The position numbers were made by a program, and so were the translations under genes. This document shows, in pieces, positions 29,816-37,932 of a stretch of DNA of 61,996 bases. How positions within the stretch are numbered: position 1 is the stretch's first letter; the number at the start of each line of letters is the position of its first letter. The stretch is from Streptomyces sp. NP-1717 (GTDB lineage: Bacteria > Actinomycetota > Actinomycetes > Streptomycetales > Streptomycetaceae). The notes under the pieces are model-generated. The model was not told the origin of the DNA. It made no database searches and saw only the letters and a program-made list of their open reading frames with translations. The stretch spans positions 1-61,996 of the forward strand of contig NZ_JAAPBF010000021.1 in NCBI RefSeq assembly GCF_022695985.1. The letters are read 5' to 3'.

Positions 29816-31309
29816 TCAGATGGAGAAGCGTTCCTTGGCGAGCATCGGGCGGATGCGCGAGGCGAAACCGCCGCTGCGGAAGGGGCGCTGCAGCAGACCG
29901 GGCCGCAGCTCCTGGGCCAGAGCGGCGGCGATCATGCCCTGATCCAGGGCGAGAGCCGAGCTGCTGACGTGGCCCGTCCCTACATTGACCGAGTCCCGGA
30001 ACCCGTAGCCGTCGTCGTACGCGCCGAAGTCACTGGCGATCGCCTTGAGGTTGGTGAGGGCCTCCGACCGTGCGTAGGGCAGGGCGAGGAACGAGGCGTG
30101 CGGGGTCACGACCCCGTTGGTGTACGCGGAGGGCGCCGGCAGCGGTTCACCGTGCGTGACATACGTGCGGTCGGTGTTGGAGGCGTATCCGTCGATGTTC
30201 ATACCGATCGCGTCTACGCCGTACTCCTGGTAACCGCCTTCGGGCACCTCGGAGGGGGAGAATCCCCAGTAGCCGTACTCCGCCTCCTCCAGGCCGTGCT
30301 CGATCTGGGAACGGACGAACCGGCGGTGCGTGGTGCCCCAGGAGCGGGGGGACCACTCGGGCTCGGGCACGAACAGCGGGACCATCAGGGCCTCGAACAT
30401 CGAGCCGCCCCAGGTCGGGACCAGCTTGCGGCCCCGGTACGTGTAGTGCCCCTGCCAGAGACGGACACCGTCGATCGTGTCGTACGCGCCGCCGGGCGGC
30501 TGCTCCTGGCCGTGCTCGGGGAGCATCGTGCGGAGCATGTGCCAGTAGTGGTCCGAGGGCAGGCTGCCATCGGCGATTCCCAGGTAACTGGCCATCCGGG
30601 GCTCGGTGTTGAGCGCCCCGTAGTGGTGCGCCGTCGGCTCGCCGGTGTCGGTCCAGAAGCCGCCCCGGAGCTGGCCGGGGTTGGCCACCGGGTCCGCGGC
30701 GTCGTAGGGCGTGTAGAAGTACGACCAGTCGGCGGTGGCGAGGATCTTGCCGATCCGCCGGCGCAGCCGGCTGTCCGCGTCGGCGGCGATGAGCAGCCCC
30801 GTCACGAGCCACGCGTTGTCGACCGAGGAGAGGAAGGGACGGACCGGGTCGCCGGTACCGGGCCAGTTGGTGAGCACCGAGCCGTCGTGCGCGTCGTACC
30901 AGTTGAGCCAGAAGCCGTGGTGGCGTTCGAGCTTCTCGATGGCGGTGACCGTGAGGTCGAGCCGGCGGCGCATCGTGTCCTGGTCGATGACGCCGAGTCC
31001 GGCGGCGGCCACGGTGGACCACAGCCCGCAGCCGATGTTGGTCGGCGAGGTGTTCTGCGAGGGGACGGGCCCGCCGGGCGCGTCGAGGTTGATCTTGTCG
31101 GCGGCGAGACCGATGTCGGTCGTCATTGCCTCGATCGAGTGATACGTATCGCGGAACCAGCGGTGCAGCAGCGGTGTATCAGAGGCATGAACAACACGAG
31201 CGCGCGACGCGGCCGAGGCCGGCGCGGATACGGCGGGTGTGGTGACGGCTCCGAGGGTCAGGGCGGTGGCCCCTGTTCCCGCGGCGGCGAGAAACGTACG
31301 ACGGTCCAT
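29816..31309 (-). CDS. Exported glycoamylase-like (GH144-type) protein
   Basis: A 497-residue protein with a twin-arginine signal (MDRRTFLAAAGTGATALTLG) and a cleavage region near ASAASRA, so it acts outside the membrane. The catalytic part is an (alpha/alpha)6-barrel of the glycoamylase-like family (Pfam Glycoamylase; GH144 contains endo-beta-1,2-glucanases). Recognisable stretches are FWLNWYDAHDGS, SSVDNAWLVTGLL, WGGSMFEALMVPL, EYGYWGFSPSE and ALDQGMIAAALA; several acidic residues in them are candidate catalysts. The ATG at 31309 is used. It lies at the end of a sugar-uptake locus, separated from the GH39 gene by a very strong hairpin, and ends with its own terminator. The substrate is not settled by the sequence. 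Confidence 0.85.
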   Translation of the reverse strand: MDRRTFLAAAGTGATALTLGAVTTPAVSAPASAASRARVVHASDTPLLHRWFRDTYHSIEAMTTDIGLAADKINLDAPGGPVPSQNTSPTNIGCGLWSTVAAAGLGVIDQDTMRRRLDLTVTAIEKLERHHGFWLNWYDAHDGSVLTNWPGTGDPVRPFLSSVDNAWLVTGLLIAADADSRLRRRIGKILATADWSYFYTPYDAADPVANPGQLRGGFWTDTGEPTAHHYGALNTEPRMASYLGIADGSLPSDHYWHMLRTMLPEHGQEQPPGGAYDTIDGVRLWQGHYTYRGRKLVPTWGGSMFEALMVPLFVPEPEWSPRSWGTTHRRFVRSQIEHGLEEAEYGYWGFSPSEVPEGGYQEYGVDAIGMNIDGYASNTDRTYVTHGEPLPAPSAYTNGVVTPHASFLALPYARSEALTNLKAIASDFGAYDDGYGFRDSVNVGTGHVSSSALALDQGMIAAALAQELRPGLLQRPFRSGGFASRIRPMLAKERFSI

Positions 31310-31376
31310 GAGAGTCCAGCTCCCCTTGGCAGGTGTGGAGTTGTGGCCAGGGCCGGTGCCTGGGCCAGGTCTTTGG

Positions 31377-31424
31377 CCGCCGCCATGGCCGGAAGTATGT
31401 GCGGAGGTCCGGCCATGGCGGCGG
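31377..31424 (-). terminator. 17-bp perfect hairpin between GH39 and glycoamylase-like genes
   Basis: The arms 31377-31393 (CCGCCGCCATGGCCGGA) and 31408-31424 are perfect 17-bp complements around a 14-base loop. A second, bulged hairpin (31435-31471, GGGGG and CGGCGG arms) lies between it and the GH39 stop. Together they should end GH39 transcription or strongly attenuate read-through into the next gene. Confidence 0.8.
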
Positions 31425-31483
31425 TGCTGGCACGGGGGCCGACGGCGGTCAGGTGCCGCCGACCCCCGGGACTGTGGGGTGGA

Positions 31484-33331
31484 TCAGGTGCGGGCGAGGC
31501 GCAGGAAGCGGATGCCCGGGTTGGGCAGCGGGACGGTCAGCGTCGCCGTGCCCGTGTCGTCGGCGATCAGGGGCGCGAGGGGCTCCACGGACAGTTCGTC
31601 GGCGGATCGCAGCTTCGCCCACTGGAGATCGTCGGGCCAGTCGCCGCCGCCGAGGTCGTTCCAGACGGCCTGGATGTTGGAGTGCTGCTCGTCGACCCGG
31701 CGGGAGAGCGCGGTGTAGGTGGTGCCAGGCTCCAGTCCGTCGATCCGCACGGTCGCCGTGCGGTCCAGCAGCGCGGAGCCGTCGATCTTGGACTGGTCGA
31801 GCGTGCCGTTCCAGAGCAGTACGTCGATGGTGGCGCCGTCGTCGGTGCGGGTGGCGAGGGACTCCACGAGTGCCTCGGCTCCGTCGCCGCTGACCGCGGC
31901 GGGGATCCGCCCGCCGGTCAGTTGGGAGAGGAGGTACAGCGCCCAGAAGCGGGGCTTGCGCAGATTGCCGACCGTCAGGAGACCGAATCCGCCGTGGAAG
32001 AGCCGGGGCGGCCAGCCCAGTTCCTCGAACTGGTCCGAGGCGACCCAGTAGGCCAGCGCGTCGGTGGACGACATGGCGCTCTTCATGCCACGCAGGACGA
32101 ACGGAGCGGCGAACACGGAGTCGCTGACCCGGTGGAAGTGGGTGGGTGTGACACCCCACTCGGTCCACAGGATCTCCGGCTCGGGCCTGCCGGTCGCCTC
32201 GGCGAACGCACGGGTCATCGGACGGAAGTCCAGTGGAGCGTTGCCGTACGTGTGGGTGGAGATGAAGTCGACGGGTACGTCGCGCTCCTGGCAGTACTCA
32301 AGAAGCGCGCCCACCCAGCCTGCGGCGGCGGACGACGGGCCACCGACCTTGATCCTGTCGTCGACGCCCTTCACCGCGCGGACGGCGACTTCGTAGAGCC
32401 GGTGGTAGTCGTCCTGGGTGCCGTTCCAGAAGACCTCCAGATTGGCCTCGTTCCAGACCTCGAACTCCCAGCCCGCGACGGTGTCCCTGCCGTACCGGTC
32501 CTGGAGGTGGACGGTCACCTCGCGGCAGAGGTCGCCCCAGTGCTCCCACACCGCGGGCTTGGACACCAGCGCCTGGTAGTCGAAGACCGTGTAGTGCGGA
32601 TCGGCGGCGAGCTCCTTGGGCATGAAGGAGAGTTCGACGACGGGCTGGAGGCCGGTGGCCAGGAAGCGGTCGTAGACCTCGTCCAGACCGGAGAAGTCGA
32701 AGGAGCCGTCGGGCTTGACGGTCAGTGTCTCCGGGAGGAAGGTGCCGTGCGCCCTGACGGAGCGAACGCCGATCTCGTCACGCACGATGCCCAGGGCCTG
32801 CGCGTACTCCTTGGCGACATCGGAGCCGCCCGCACCCGGCTTGTCCCAGGTGAGCAGGGAGAAGTGCTCGGCGCCGATCATCCTGTTCCACACCCCGGGG
32901 AGGGGAGCGGTGGGGGCGGCGGCGTCCACCGTGACGGTGACCGGGGCAGGGCTGGACCCGGCCGCTCTGGCGCAGCCGGCGGCGGCTTCGGAGAGGGCGC
33001 CGGCTCCGCTGTCGGACCAGGTCGCGACCTTGTAGAAGTAGCCGCGGCCCGGCTCGGCGAGGGTGTCGGCGTACGGGGGGTGGGGGACGGCCAGCACATC
33101 GCCGCCGAGGTGGTCGAGCGGTTCGTACGGCCCCTCGACGGAATCGGCGCGGTGTACGAGATATCCGAGCGCGCCCGCCACCGGGTGCCAGGTCAGCAGC
33201 ACGTGGCCGGTGCCGTCCTCGGCGGACAGCCCGCCGGGGGCGGGGAGTTCCCCGATACCGGTGAGCCGCTGATCACTGGGCTTCCCGATACGGGTCTCCC
33301 AGTCGGCGCGAGCGGTGGACTTCTCGGTCAT
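31484..33331 (-). CDS. GH39-family glycosidase with N-terminal Fn3 domain
   Basis: A 615-residue protein without a signal peptide, so it should cleave oligosaccharides after import. A fibronectin type III-like domain (about 34-118) precedes a TIM-barrel of the GH39 clan GH-A type (about 130-480) and a beta-rich C-terminal domain. The acid/base glutamate is in EVWNEANLEVFW (Glu295) and the nucleophile in ILWTEWGV (Glu391). GH39 contains beta-xylosidases and alpha-L-iduronidases; an exo-beta-glycosidase is the safest call. The ATG at 33331 has AAAGG about 9 bases upstream. It is the fourth gene of a minus-strand operon behind the ABC importer genes (90-base gap). Confidence 0.88.
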   Translation of the reverse strand: MTEKSTARADWETRIGKPSDQRLTGIGELPAPGGLSAEDGTGHVLLTWHPVAGALGYLVHRADSVEGPYEPLDHLGGDVLAVPHPPYADTLAEPGRGYFYKVATWSDSGAGALSEAAAGCARAAGSSPAPVTVTVDAAAPTAPLPGVWNRMIGAEHFSLLTWDKPGAGGSDVAKEYAQALGIVRDEIGVRSVRAHGTFLPETLTVKPDGSFDFSGLDEVYDRFLATGLQPVVELSFMPKELAADPHYTVFDYQALVSKPAVWEHWGDLCREVTVHLQDRYGRDTVAGWEFEVWNEANLEVFWNGTQDDYHRLYEVAVRAVKGVDDRIKVGGPSSAAAGWVGALLEYCQERDVPVDFISTHTYGNAPLDFRPMTRAFAEATGRPEPEILWTEWGVTPTHFHRVSDSVFAAPFVLRGMKSAMSSTDALAYWVASDQFEELGWPPRLFHGGFGLLTVGNLRKPRFWALYLLSQLTGGRIPAAVSGDGAEALVESLATRTDDGATIDVLLWNGTLDQSKIDGSALLDRTATVRIDGLEPGTTYTALSRRVDEQHSNIQAVWNDLGGGDWPDDLQWAKLRSADELSVEPLAPLIADDTGTATLTVPLPNPGIRFLRLART

Positions 33332-33421
33332 GGCGGTACAAACCTTTTCGTCGATAAGTGCACGGCGGTAGAGCGGCGGCGTCGGAGCCGCGGTACGCGT
33401 CGGGAAGGGCGGAGGCGGTGG

Positions 33422-34360
33422 CTACTTCATTCCGGTGGTGGCGAGGCCCTGGGTGAAGTGCCGTTGCAGGACGATGAAGACCAGCAGCACCGGCAGGATG
33501 ATGAGCAGGGAGCCGACCATCAGCATGCCGTTGGAGCCGGCCGACTGATTGGGGTCGGTGGCGAAGGTGGCGAGGGCGACCGGGAGGGTGTATTTCCCGG
33601 GGTCGTTCGTCGCGATCAGTGGCCAGACGAAGTTGTTCCAGGAGCCCAGGAAGATCAGGATCGACAGCGTCGCCAATGCCGGCTTGACCAGCGGCATCGC
33701 GATCCGCCAGAAGATGTACCACTCGCGGGCACCGTCGATCCGGGCCGCTTCCAGCAGTTCGTCGGGGATCGACTGCATGAACTGCCGCATCAGGAAGACC
33801 CCGAAGGCCTGGGCGGCGAACGGCAGCACGAGCCCCGCGTAGGAGTCGATCAGCTGGAGCTTGCTCATCAGGACGAAGAGCGGAAGCAGCATCAGGTTGC
33901 CGGGGACCATCAGGGCGCCGAGGACCAGCGCGAAGACCTTGTTCCGGCCGCCGAACCGCAGTTTGGCCAGTGCGTAGCCCAGCATCGAGCAGAACACCAG
34001 GTTGGAGGCGGTCACCAGGACGGCCACGGTGAGGGAGTTGAAGAAGTGGAGCGGGATGTCGAGACGGTCGAGCAGTTCCCCGAAGTGCTCCAGGGTCCAC
34101 TCGGTGGGGATCCACACCGGCGGGTTGGCCGTCAGATCGCGGTCCGTCTTGAAGGCCGACAATCCCATCCACAGGAAAGGCGCCACCATGACCAGCAGGC
34201 CGACCGACAGCAGTACATAGACGCCGGGCTTTCGCAGCCGGCCGCCGCGCGACTTCGGGACACCGCCGCCGGTCCTGGGACCGGACCAGCCGGGACCCTT
34301 GGGGTCCTGCGGACCGGTGGGTGCGGAGGGCGGGGGCGTGGTCGTACGCGCGGCGCTCAT
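33422..34360 (-). CDS. Sugar ABC transporter permease, MalG type
   Basis: A 312-residue inner-membrane permease with six transmembrane segments. The first (VYVLLSVGLLVMVAPFLWMGLSAFK) follows a Pro-rich cytoplasmic N-terminus. The EAA loop, EAARIDGAREWYIFWRIAMPLVKP at about residue 200, docks the ATPase. Its ATG at 34360 overlaps the stop of the upstream permease by four bases (ATGA), indicating translational coupling. No ATPase gene is present in the locus; as in other streptomycete carbohydrate importers, the shared MsiK ATPase probably energises it. Confidence 0.93.
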   Translation of the reverse strand: MSAARTTTPPPSAPTGPQDPKGPGWSGPRTGGGVPKSRGGRLRKPGVYVLLSVGLLVMVAPFLWMGLSAFKTDRDLTANPPVWIPTEWTLEHFGELLDRLDIPLHFFNSLTVAVLVTASNLVFCSMLGYALAKLRFGGRNKVFALVLGALMVPGNLMLLPLFVLMSKLQLIDSYAGLVLPFAAQAFGVFLMRQFMQSIPDELLEAARIDGAREWYIFWRIAMPLVKPALATLSILIFLGSWNNFVWPLIATNDPGKYTLPVALATFATDPNQSAGSNGMLMVGSLLIILPVLLVFIVLQRHFTQGLATTGMK

Positions 34361-35337
34361 TTCGTGTTGTCCTTCAGCAGACGGAGCTGGAGCACCGTGA
34401 TCGCCATGATCACGACGAAGAGCACGTACGCCATGGCGCTCGCGTAGCCCATGTGGAAGAAGTTGAAGCCCTCGCGGTACATGGCCAGCGACACGGTGAG
34501 CGTGCTGTCCGAGGGCCCGCCCTGTGTCATCACGAAGGGCTCCTCGAAGACGTTGAGATAGCCGATGGTGGTGATGACCGTGGTGTAGAGCATCGTCGGC
34601 CGCAGCAGCGGCACGGTGATGCGGCGGAACTCCTGCCAGGTGCTCGCGCCGTCCAGCCGCGCCGCCTCCCGTACGTCGGGTGGTATGGCCTGGAGGCCGG
34701 CGATGAAGAGCACCATGACCGTGCCGAGGTTGCGCCACACGGCCATCACGATCAGCGAGGGCATGGCGAGCGCCTCGGAGCCGAGGAAGTCCGGTGACGT
34801 CAGGCCGACTTCAGAGGCGAGGCCCGCGATCAGTCCGTCGGACGGGTCGAGGACGAAGCGCCAGACGACGGCGATCGCGACGATGCTGGTCACGACCGGG
34901 GCGTAGAAACCGACCCGGAAGAAGGTGCGTGCCCGGTCGATGCCGTTGTTGAGCAGAACGGCGACGAACAGCCCGAGGCCGACGGTCAGCGGTACGCCGA
35001 CGACCACGAAGTACGCGGTGTTGAACAGCGCCTTGAGGAACTTCTCGTCGTCGAGAAGCTTCGTGTAGTTCTCGAGGCCGATGAACTCCGCCGAGAAGGG
35101 GTCGGTGACATTACGCAGGCCGAAGTCCGTGAAGCTCATGACGAGCGTCGCGACGATCGGCAGGGCCATGAAGACGGCGAAGAGCACCAGGAAAGGGGTG
35201 GAGAACAACCAGCCGGCCATGTGCTGCACGGCGACGGGCTGCCGCTTGCCGCGGTTCCGTCCGCCGGGCGGGGGGTGTGCCCCCGGCCCGGTCTTCACCG
35301 GGGCCGCTTCGGCGGCCGGTTCGGTCGTGGTGCTCAT
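34357..35337 (-). CDS. Sugar ABC transporter permease, MalF type
   Basis: A 326-residue membrane permease with six predicted helices and a Pro/Gly-rich N-terminal tail. The EAA loop is EAARLDGASTWQEFRRITVPLLRP at about residues 220-243. It forms the channel with the MalG-type partner and receives sugar from the lipoprotein encoded 5 bases upstream. The ATG at 35337 is the only reasonable start. Substrate class (oligosaccharide) is inferred from the neighbouring glycosidases. Confidence 0.93.
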   Translation of the reverse strand: MSTTTEPAAEAAPVKTGPGAHPPPGGRNRGKRQPVAVQHMAGWLFSTPFLVLFAVFMALPIVATLVMSFTDFGLRNVTDPFSAEFIGLENYTKLLDDEKFLKALFNTAYFVVVGVPLTVGLGLFVAVLLNNGIDRARTFFRVGFYAPVVTSIVAIAVVWRFVLDPSDGLIAGLASEVGLTSPDFLGSEALAMPSLIVMAVWRNLGTVMVLFIAGLQAIPPDVREAARLDGASTWQEFRRITVPLLRPTMLYTTVITTIGYLNVFEEPFVMTQGGPSDSTLTVSLAMYREGFNFFHMGYASAMAYVLFVVIMAITVLQLRLLKDNTK

Positions 35338-35342
35338 GACGA

Positions 35343-36584
35343 CTACTCCACAAGCCCTTCGATCTCGGACTGGGCCTTCTTCGCGGCGTCCTCGGCGGAG
35401 GCCTTGCCCTGGGTCACCTGCGAGATGGCGTCATCGGCCTTCGAGGAGATCTCGGTCCACTGCGGCAGGACCGGCCAGGACTGGGCGGTCTCCATCTGCT
35501 CACGGAAGATCTTGAAGTTGGCGTCGTCGGCGAGTTCGCCCGAGTCCCAGGCGCTGGTGTTGGCCGGCAGATCGCCCGTGCGCTTGAACCAGTCCTCCTG
35601 GCCCTTGGTGTCGGTGAGGTAGCTGAGGAACTCCGTGGCGGCTTCCTTGTGCTCGCTGTCCTTGGAGATGACGAGGCTGGAGCCACCGGCCATGGAGGAG
35701 GAACTCTTGTCGGCGGGGACCTTCGCGATGGCCCACTTGCCCTTGAGGTCCGGGTAGTTGTCGTTGATGCCCGTCATGGTCCAGGGGCCGGAGTAGAACA
35801 TCGGGACGTCGCCGCTGTTGAAGTCCGTCAGCACTTCGTAGCCGGGCTGGAAGCTCTTCTTGGCGAGGCCCTTGTCGAAGTACGTGCCGTACTCCTTGAG
35901 GGCGCGGACGGTCTCCGGGCTGTCCATGGCGGCCTTGCCGTCGGAGACGATCGATCCGCCGGCCGAGTACAGGAAGGGGTACCAGCTGTGGACGGCGTCC
36001 AGGCCGGCGGGCTGGAGCGAGATGCCCCACTTCGTACCGGCCTTGTCCTGGAAGTCGGAGGCGGCCTGCTGGAGTTCGGGCCAGGTGGTGGGGGCCTTGG
36101 TGATGCCGGCCTTCTTCGCCAGGTCGGTGCGGTAGTAGAGGACGCGGGTCTCGACGTACCAGGGGACGCCGTAGGTCTCGCCGTCCGCGACGCCCTGTTC
36201 CCAGGCGGCGGGGAAGAACGCGTCCTTCTTGAAGGTCTTGGTGTCGACCGGCTCCAGGACGCCGAGTTCGACGAACTCACCCATGAAGCTGCTGCCCATC
36301 TGCGTTATGTCGGGCAGAGTGCCGGCGGCGGCGGCGGAGACCAGCTTCTGGTGGGCGACGTCCCAGCCGATGGGGGTGACCTTGACGGTGATGTGCGGGT
36401 TCGCGTCCTCGTACACCTTGGCCACTTCGGCGAGCTTCTCGCCCTCGACGCCCATGGCCCACACGGTGAGGGTCTGCTTCTTGTCGGCGGCGACACCTTC
36501 GCCCCCTGAGCTGCCGCATGCGGTGATTCCTGCGGCCATCGTGAGGGCGATGGCGGCAGAGGCGGTTCTGGCGGTGCGATGCAT
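35343..36584 (-). CDS. Sugar ABC transporter substrate-binding lipoprotein
   Basis: A 413-residue family 1 extracellular solute-binding protein. The lipobox is AGITAC with Cys23 as the lipid-modified residue after a hydrophobic signal. LTVWAMGVEGEKLAEVAKVYEDANPHITVKV opens the first lobe and GGSSLVISKDSEHKEAATEFLSYL belongs to the second, typical of carbohydrate-binding proteins. The ATG at 36584 has AAGGAGGAG 6 bases upstream, one of the strongest ribosome sites in the window. It is the first gene of the importer operon, and the LacI-type dyad at 36609-36639 lies 25 bases upstream of the start, where it could block transcription. Confidence 0.95.
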   Translation of the reverse strand: MHRTARTASAAIALTMAAGITACGSSGGEGVAADKKQTLTVWAMGVEGEKLAEVAKVYEDANPHITVKVTPIGWDVAHQKLVSAAAAGTLPDITQMGSSFMGEFVELGVLEPVDTKTFKKDAFFPAAWEQGVADGETYGVPWYVETRVLYYRTDLAKKAGITKAPTTWPELQQAASDFQDKAGTKWGISLQPAGLDAVHSWYPFLYSAGGSIVSDGKAAMDSPETVRALKEYGTYFDKGLAKKSFQPGYEVLTDFNSGDVPMFYSGPWTMTGINDNYPDLKGKWAIAKVPADKSSSSMAGGSSLVISKDSEHKEAATEFLSYLTDTKGQEDWFKRTGDLPANTSAWDSGELADDANFKIFREQMETAQSWPVLPQWTEISSKADDAISQVTQGKASAEDAAKKAQSEIEGLVE

Positions 36585-36608
36585 GGACGGCTCCTCCTTG
36601 AGCTCACC

Positions 36609-36639
36609 GATGTATGCGCTGCCTGTAAGCGCATACATC
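36609..36639. promoter_or_regulatory. 31-bp LacI-type operator ahead of the sugar importer
   Basis: The arms GATGTATGCGCT (36609-36620) and AGCGCATACATC (36628-36639) are perfect 12-bp complements around a 7-base centre. The right part contains TGTAAGCGCATACA (36624-36637), the LacI-family operator form with a central CG step. It lies between the binding-protein gene and the divergent esterase gene and could control both. The adjacent LacI protein (37933-39003) is the likely ligand, because a 13/14 copy occurs upstream of its own gene. Confidence 0.7.
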
Positions 36640-36814
36640 ACTCTGGTGCAGGGCTTCCGGGAACCGCAAGAGGGGCTTTGGTCACACTCGTGCAACATGT
36701 GGGACATCCGGAATCTCTTCTTCCGCAGGCTAGGTGGGCTGTTTGCGCAGCGGAAGTGGCTGTGTCGATTCCGGTTGCACTCGCATCGGTGGAGGCGGGG
36801 TTAGTGTCGCGCTC

Positions 36815-37789
36815 ATGTCTGAGTTCGAGCACGACTATCCCTTCGACCCGGGCTACGGCCGGAACCTCGACGAGCTGCTCGACATCCCGGCGCCTGCCCC
36901 GCCGGAGGGATTCGACGCGTACTGGCGGGACCGTTTCGCGGCGGCGGCGGAGGTGGCGACCGCGCCGGCCGTCGGGCCGCAGGAGGACGAGCGGGACGGC
37001 TGCCGGATCTTCGGGGTGTCCTACACGTCGGTGGGCGGGCTGCGTCTCGGCGGCTGGCTGGCGCTGCCGGTCGAGGGGGCCGCTGAGCACGGTTTCGTGA
37101 TCGGGCACGGGTACGGCGGGCGCCAGGAGCCGGGGGCGGATGTGCCGTTGCCGCTGGCCCGTAGCGCCGCCATCCTGCCGTGTGTGCGGGGGATGGGCTC
37201 CCGCAGCCGGCGCCCCGGGATCCCCGGTGAGGCCGATGGGCACGTGCTGCACGGCATCGAGTCGCGCGAGACGTATGTGATCGGTGACTGCGTGGCCGAT
37301 CTGTGGTGCGCGACGTCGGCGCTGCTGGAACTGGTGCCGGAGCTGAGGACGACGGGGCTGGGGTATCTGGGCGAGAGCTTCGGGGGTGGGCTCGGGGCGT
37401 TGGCGCTGCCGTGGGACGACCGGTTCGCCTGCGGGCAGTTGACGGTGCCGACGTTCGGGAACCATCCGTTGCGGGTGACGCTGCCGTGCGTGGGGAGCGG
37501 TGAAGCGGTACGCGCGTACCGCGAGGACCACCCCGAGGTCATGGACGTCCTCGCGTACTTCGACGCGGCGACGGCGGCGAGCGGGATCGGGGTGCCGATG
37601 ATGGTCGCGCCCGCGCTGTTCGACCCGTCGGTGCCGCCGCCGGGGCAGTTCGCCGTGTACAACGCCCTCCCGGAGGTGCGGGAGCTGCATGTACTGCGGG
37701 CGGGGCACTTCGCGTATGAGGGGGAGCGGGAGGGGGTGGCGGCGCTGGCCTCGGCTCGCCGTGACTTCTTCGCGGCGCGGCTGGGTTGA
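36815..37789 (+). CDS. Acetyl-xylan esterase / cephalosporin-C deacetylase-like hydrolase
   Basis: A 324-residue alpha/beta hydrolase of the AXE1 family, which removes acetyl groups from xylo-oligosaccharides and also deacetylates cephalosporin C. The catalytic triad is visible: Ser188 in GYLGESFGGGLG, Asp270 in APALFDPSVPP and His298 in RAGHFAYEG. The N-terminal PPEGFDAYWRDRF helix is typical. There is no signal peptide, so it would act on imported oligosaccharides. The ATG at 36815 has no ribosome site nearby, but TAGTGT ends 7 bases before it, which fits a leaderless transcript. It is divergent from the binding-protein gene across the LacI-type dyad. Confidence 0.9.
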   Translation: MSEFEHDYPFDPGYGRNLDELLDIPAPAPPEGFDAYWRDRFAAAAEVATAPAVGPQEDERDGCRIFGVSYTSVGGLRLGGWLALPVEGAAEHGFVIGHGYGGRQEPGADVPLPLARSAAILPCVRGMGSRSRRPGIPGEADGHVLHGIESRETYVIGDCVADLWCATSALLELVPELRTTGLGYLGESFGGGLGALALPWDDRFACGQLTVPTFGNHPLRVTLPCVGSGEAVRAYREDHPEVMDVLAYFDAATAASGIGVPMMVAPALFDPSVPPPGQFAVYNALPEVRELHVLRAGHFAYEGEREGVAALASARRDFFAARLG

Positions 37790-37835
37790 GCGGGGGGCCT
37801 TGGGTGGTGCCGGGGTCCGTCCGGTTGCCGGTTGT

Positions 37836-37860
37836 CCTCAATCGCCGGACGGGCTTGAGG
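37836..37860. repeat. Common streptomycete intergenic hairpin element
   Basis: CCTCAA (37836-37841) and TTGAGG (37855-37860) flank a core CGCCGGACGGG. I recognise this as a very abundant small intergenic element of Streptomyces genomes, thought to act as a terminator. Here it separates the convergent esterase and lacI genes. Confidence 0.6.
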
Positions 37861-37932
37861 TGTCGGCCCGGTCCGTTACTGAGGGGCGCGCCGGACGCGT
37901 CTGAGGTGTCCGCCTCGTCCGGGGCGGAGGTG

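Noticed and set aside
29660..34447. 1595-codon open frame on the plus strand
   Set aside because: It covers five well-supported minus-strand genes in antisense; composition is typical of the reverse of high-GC coding sequence.
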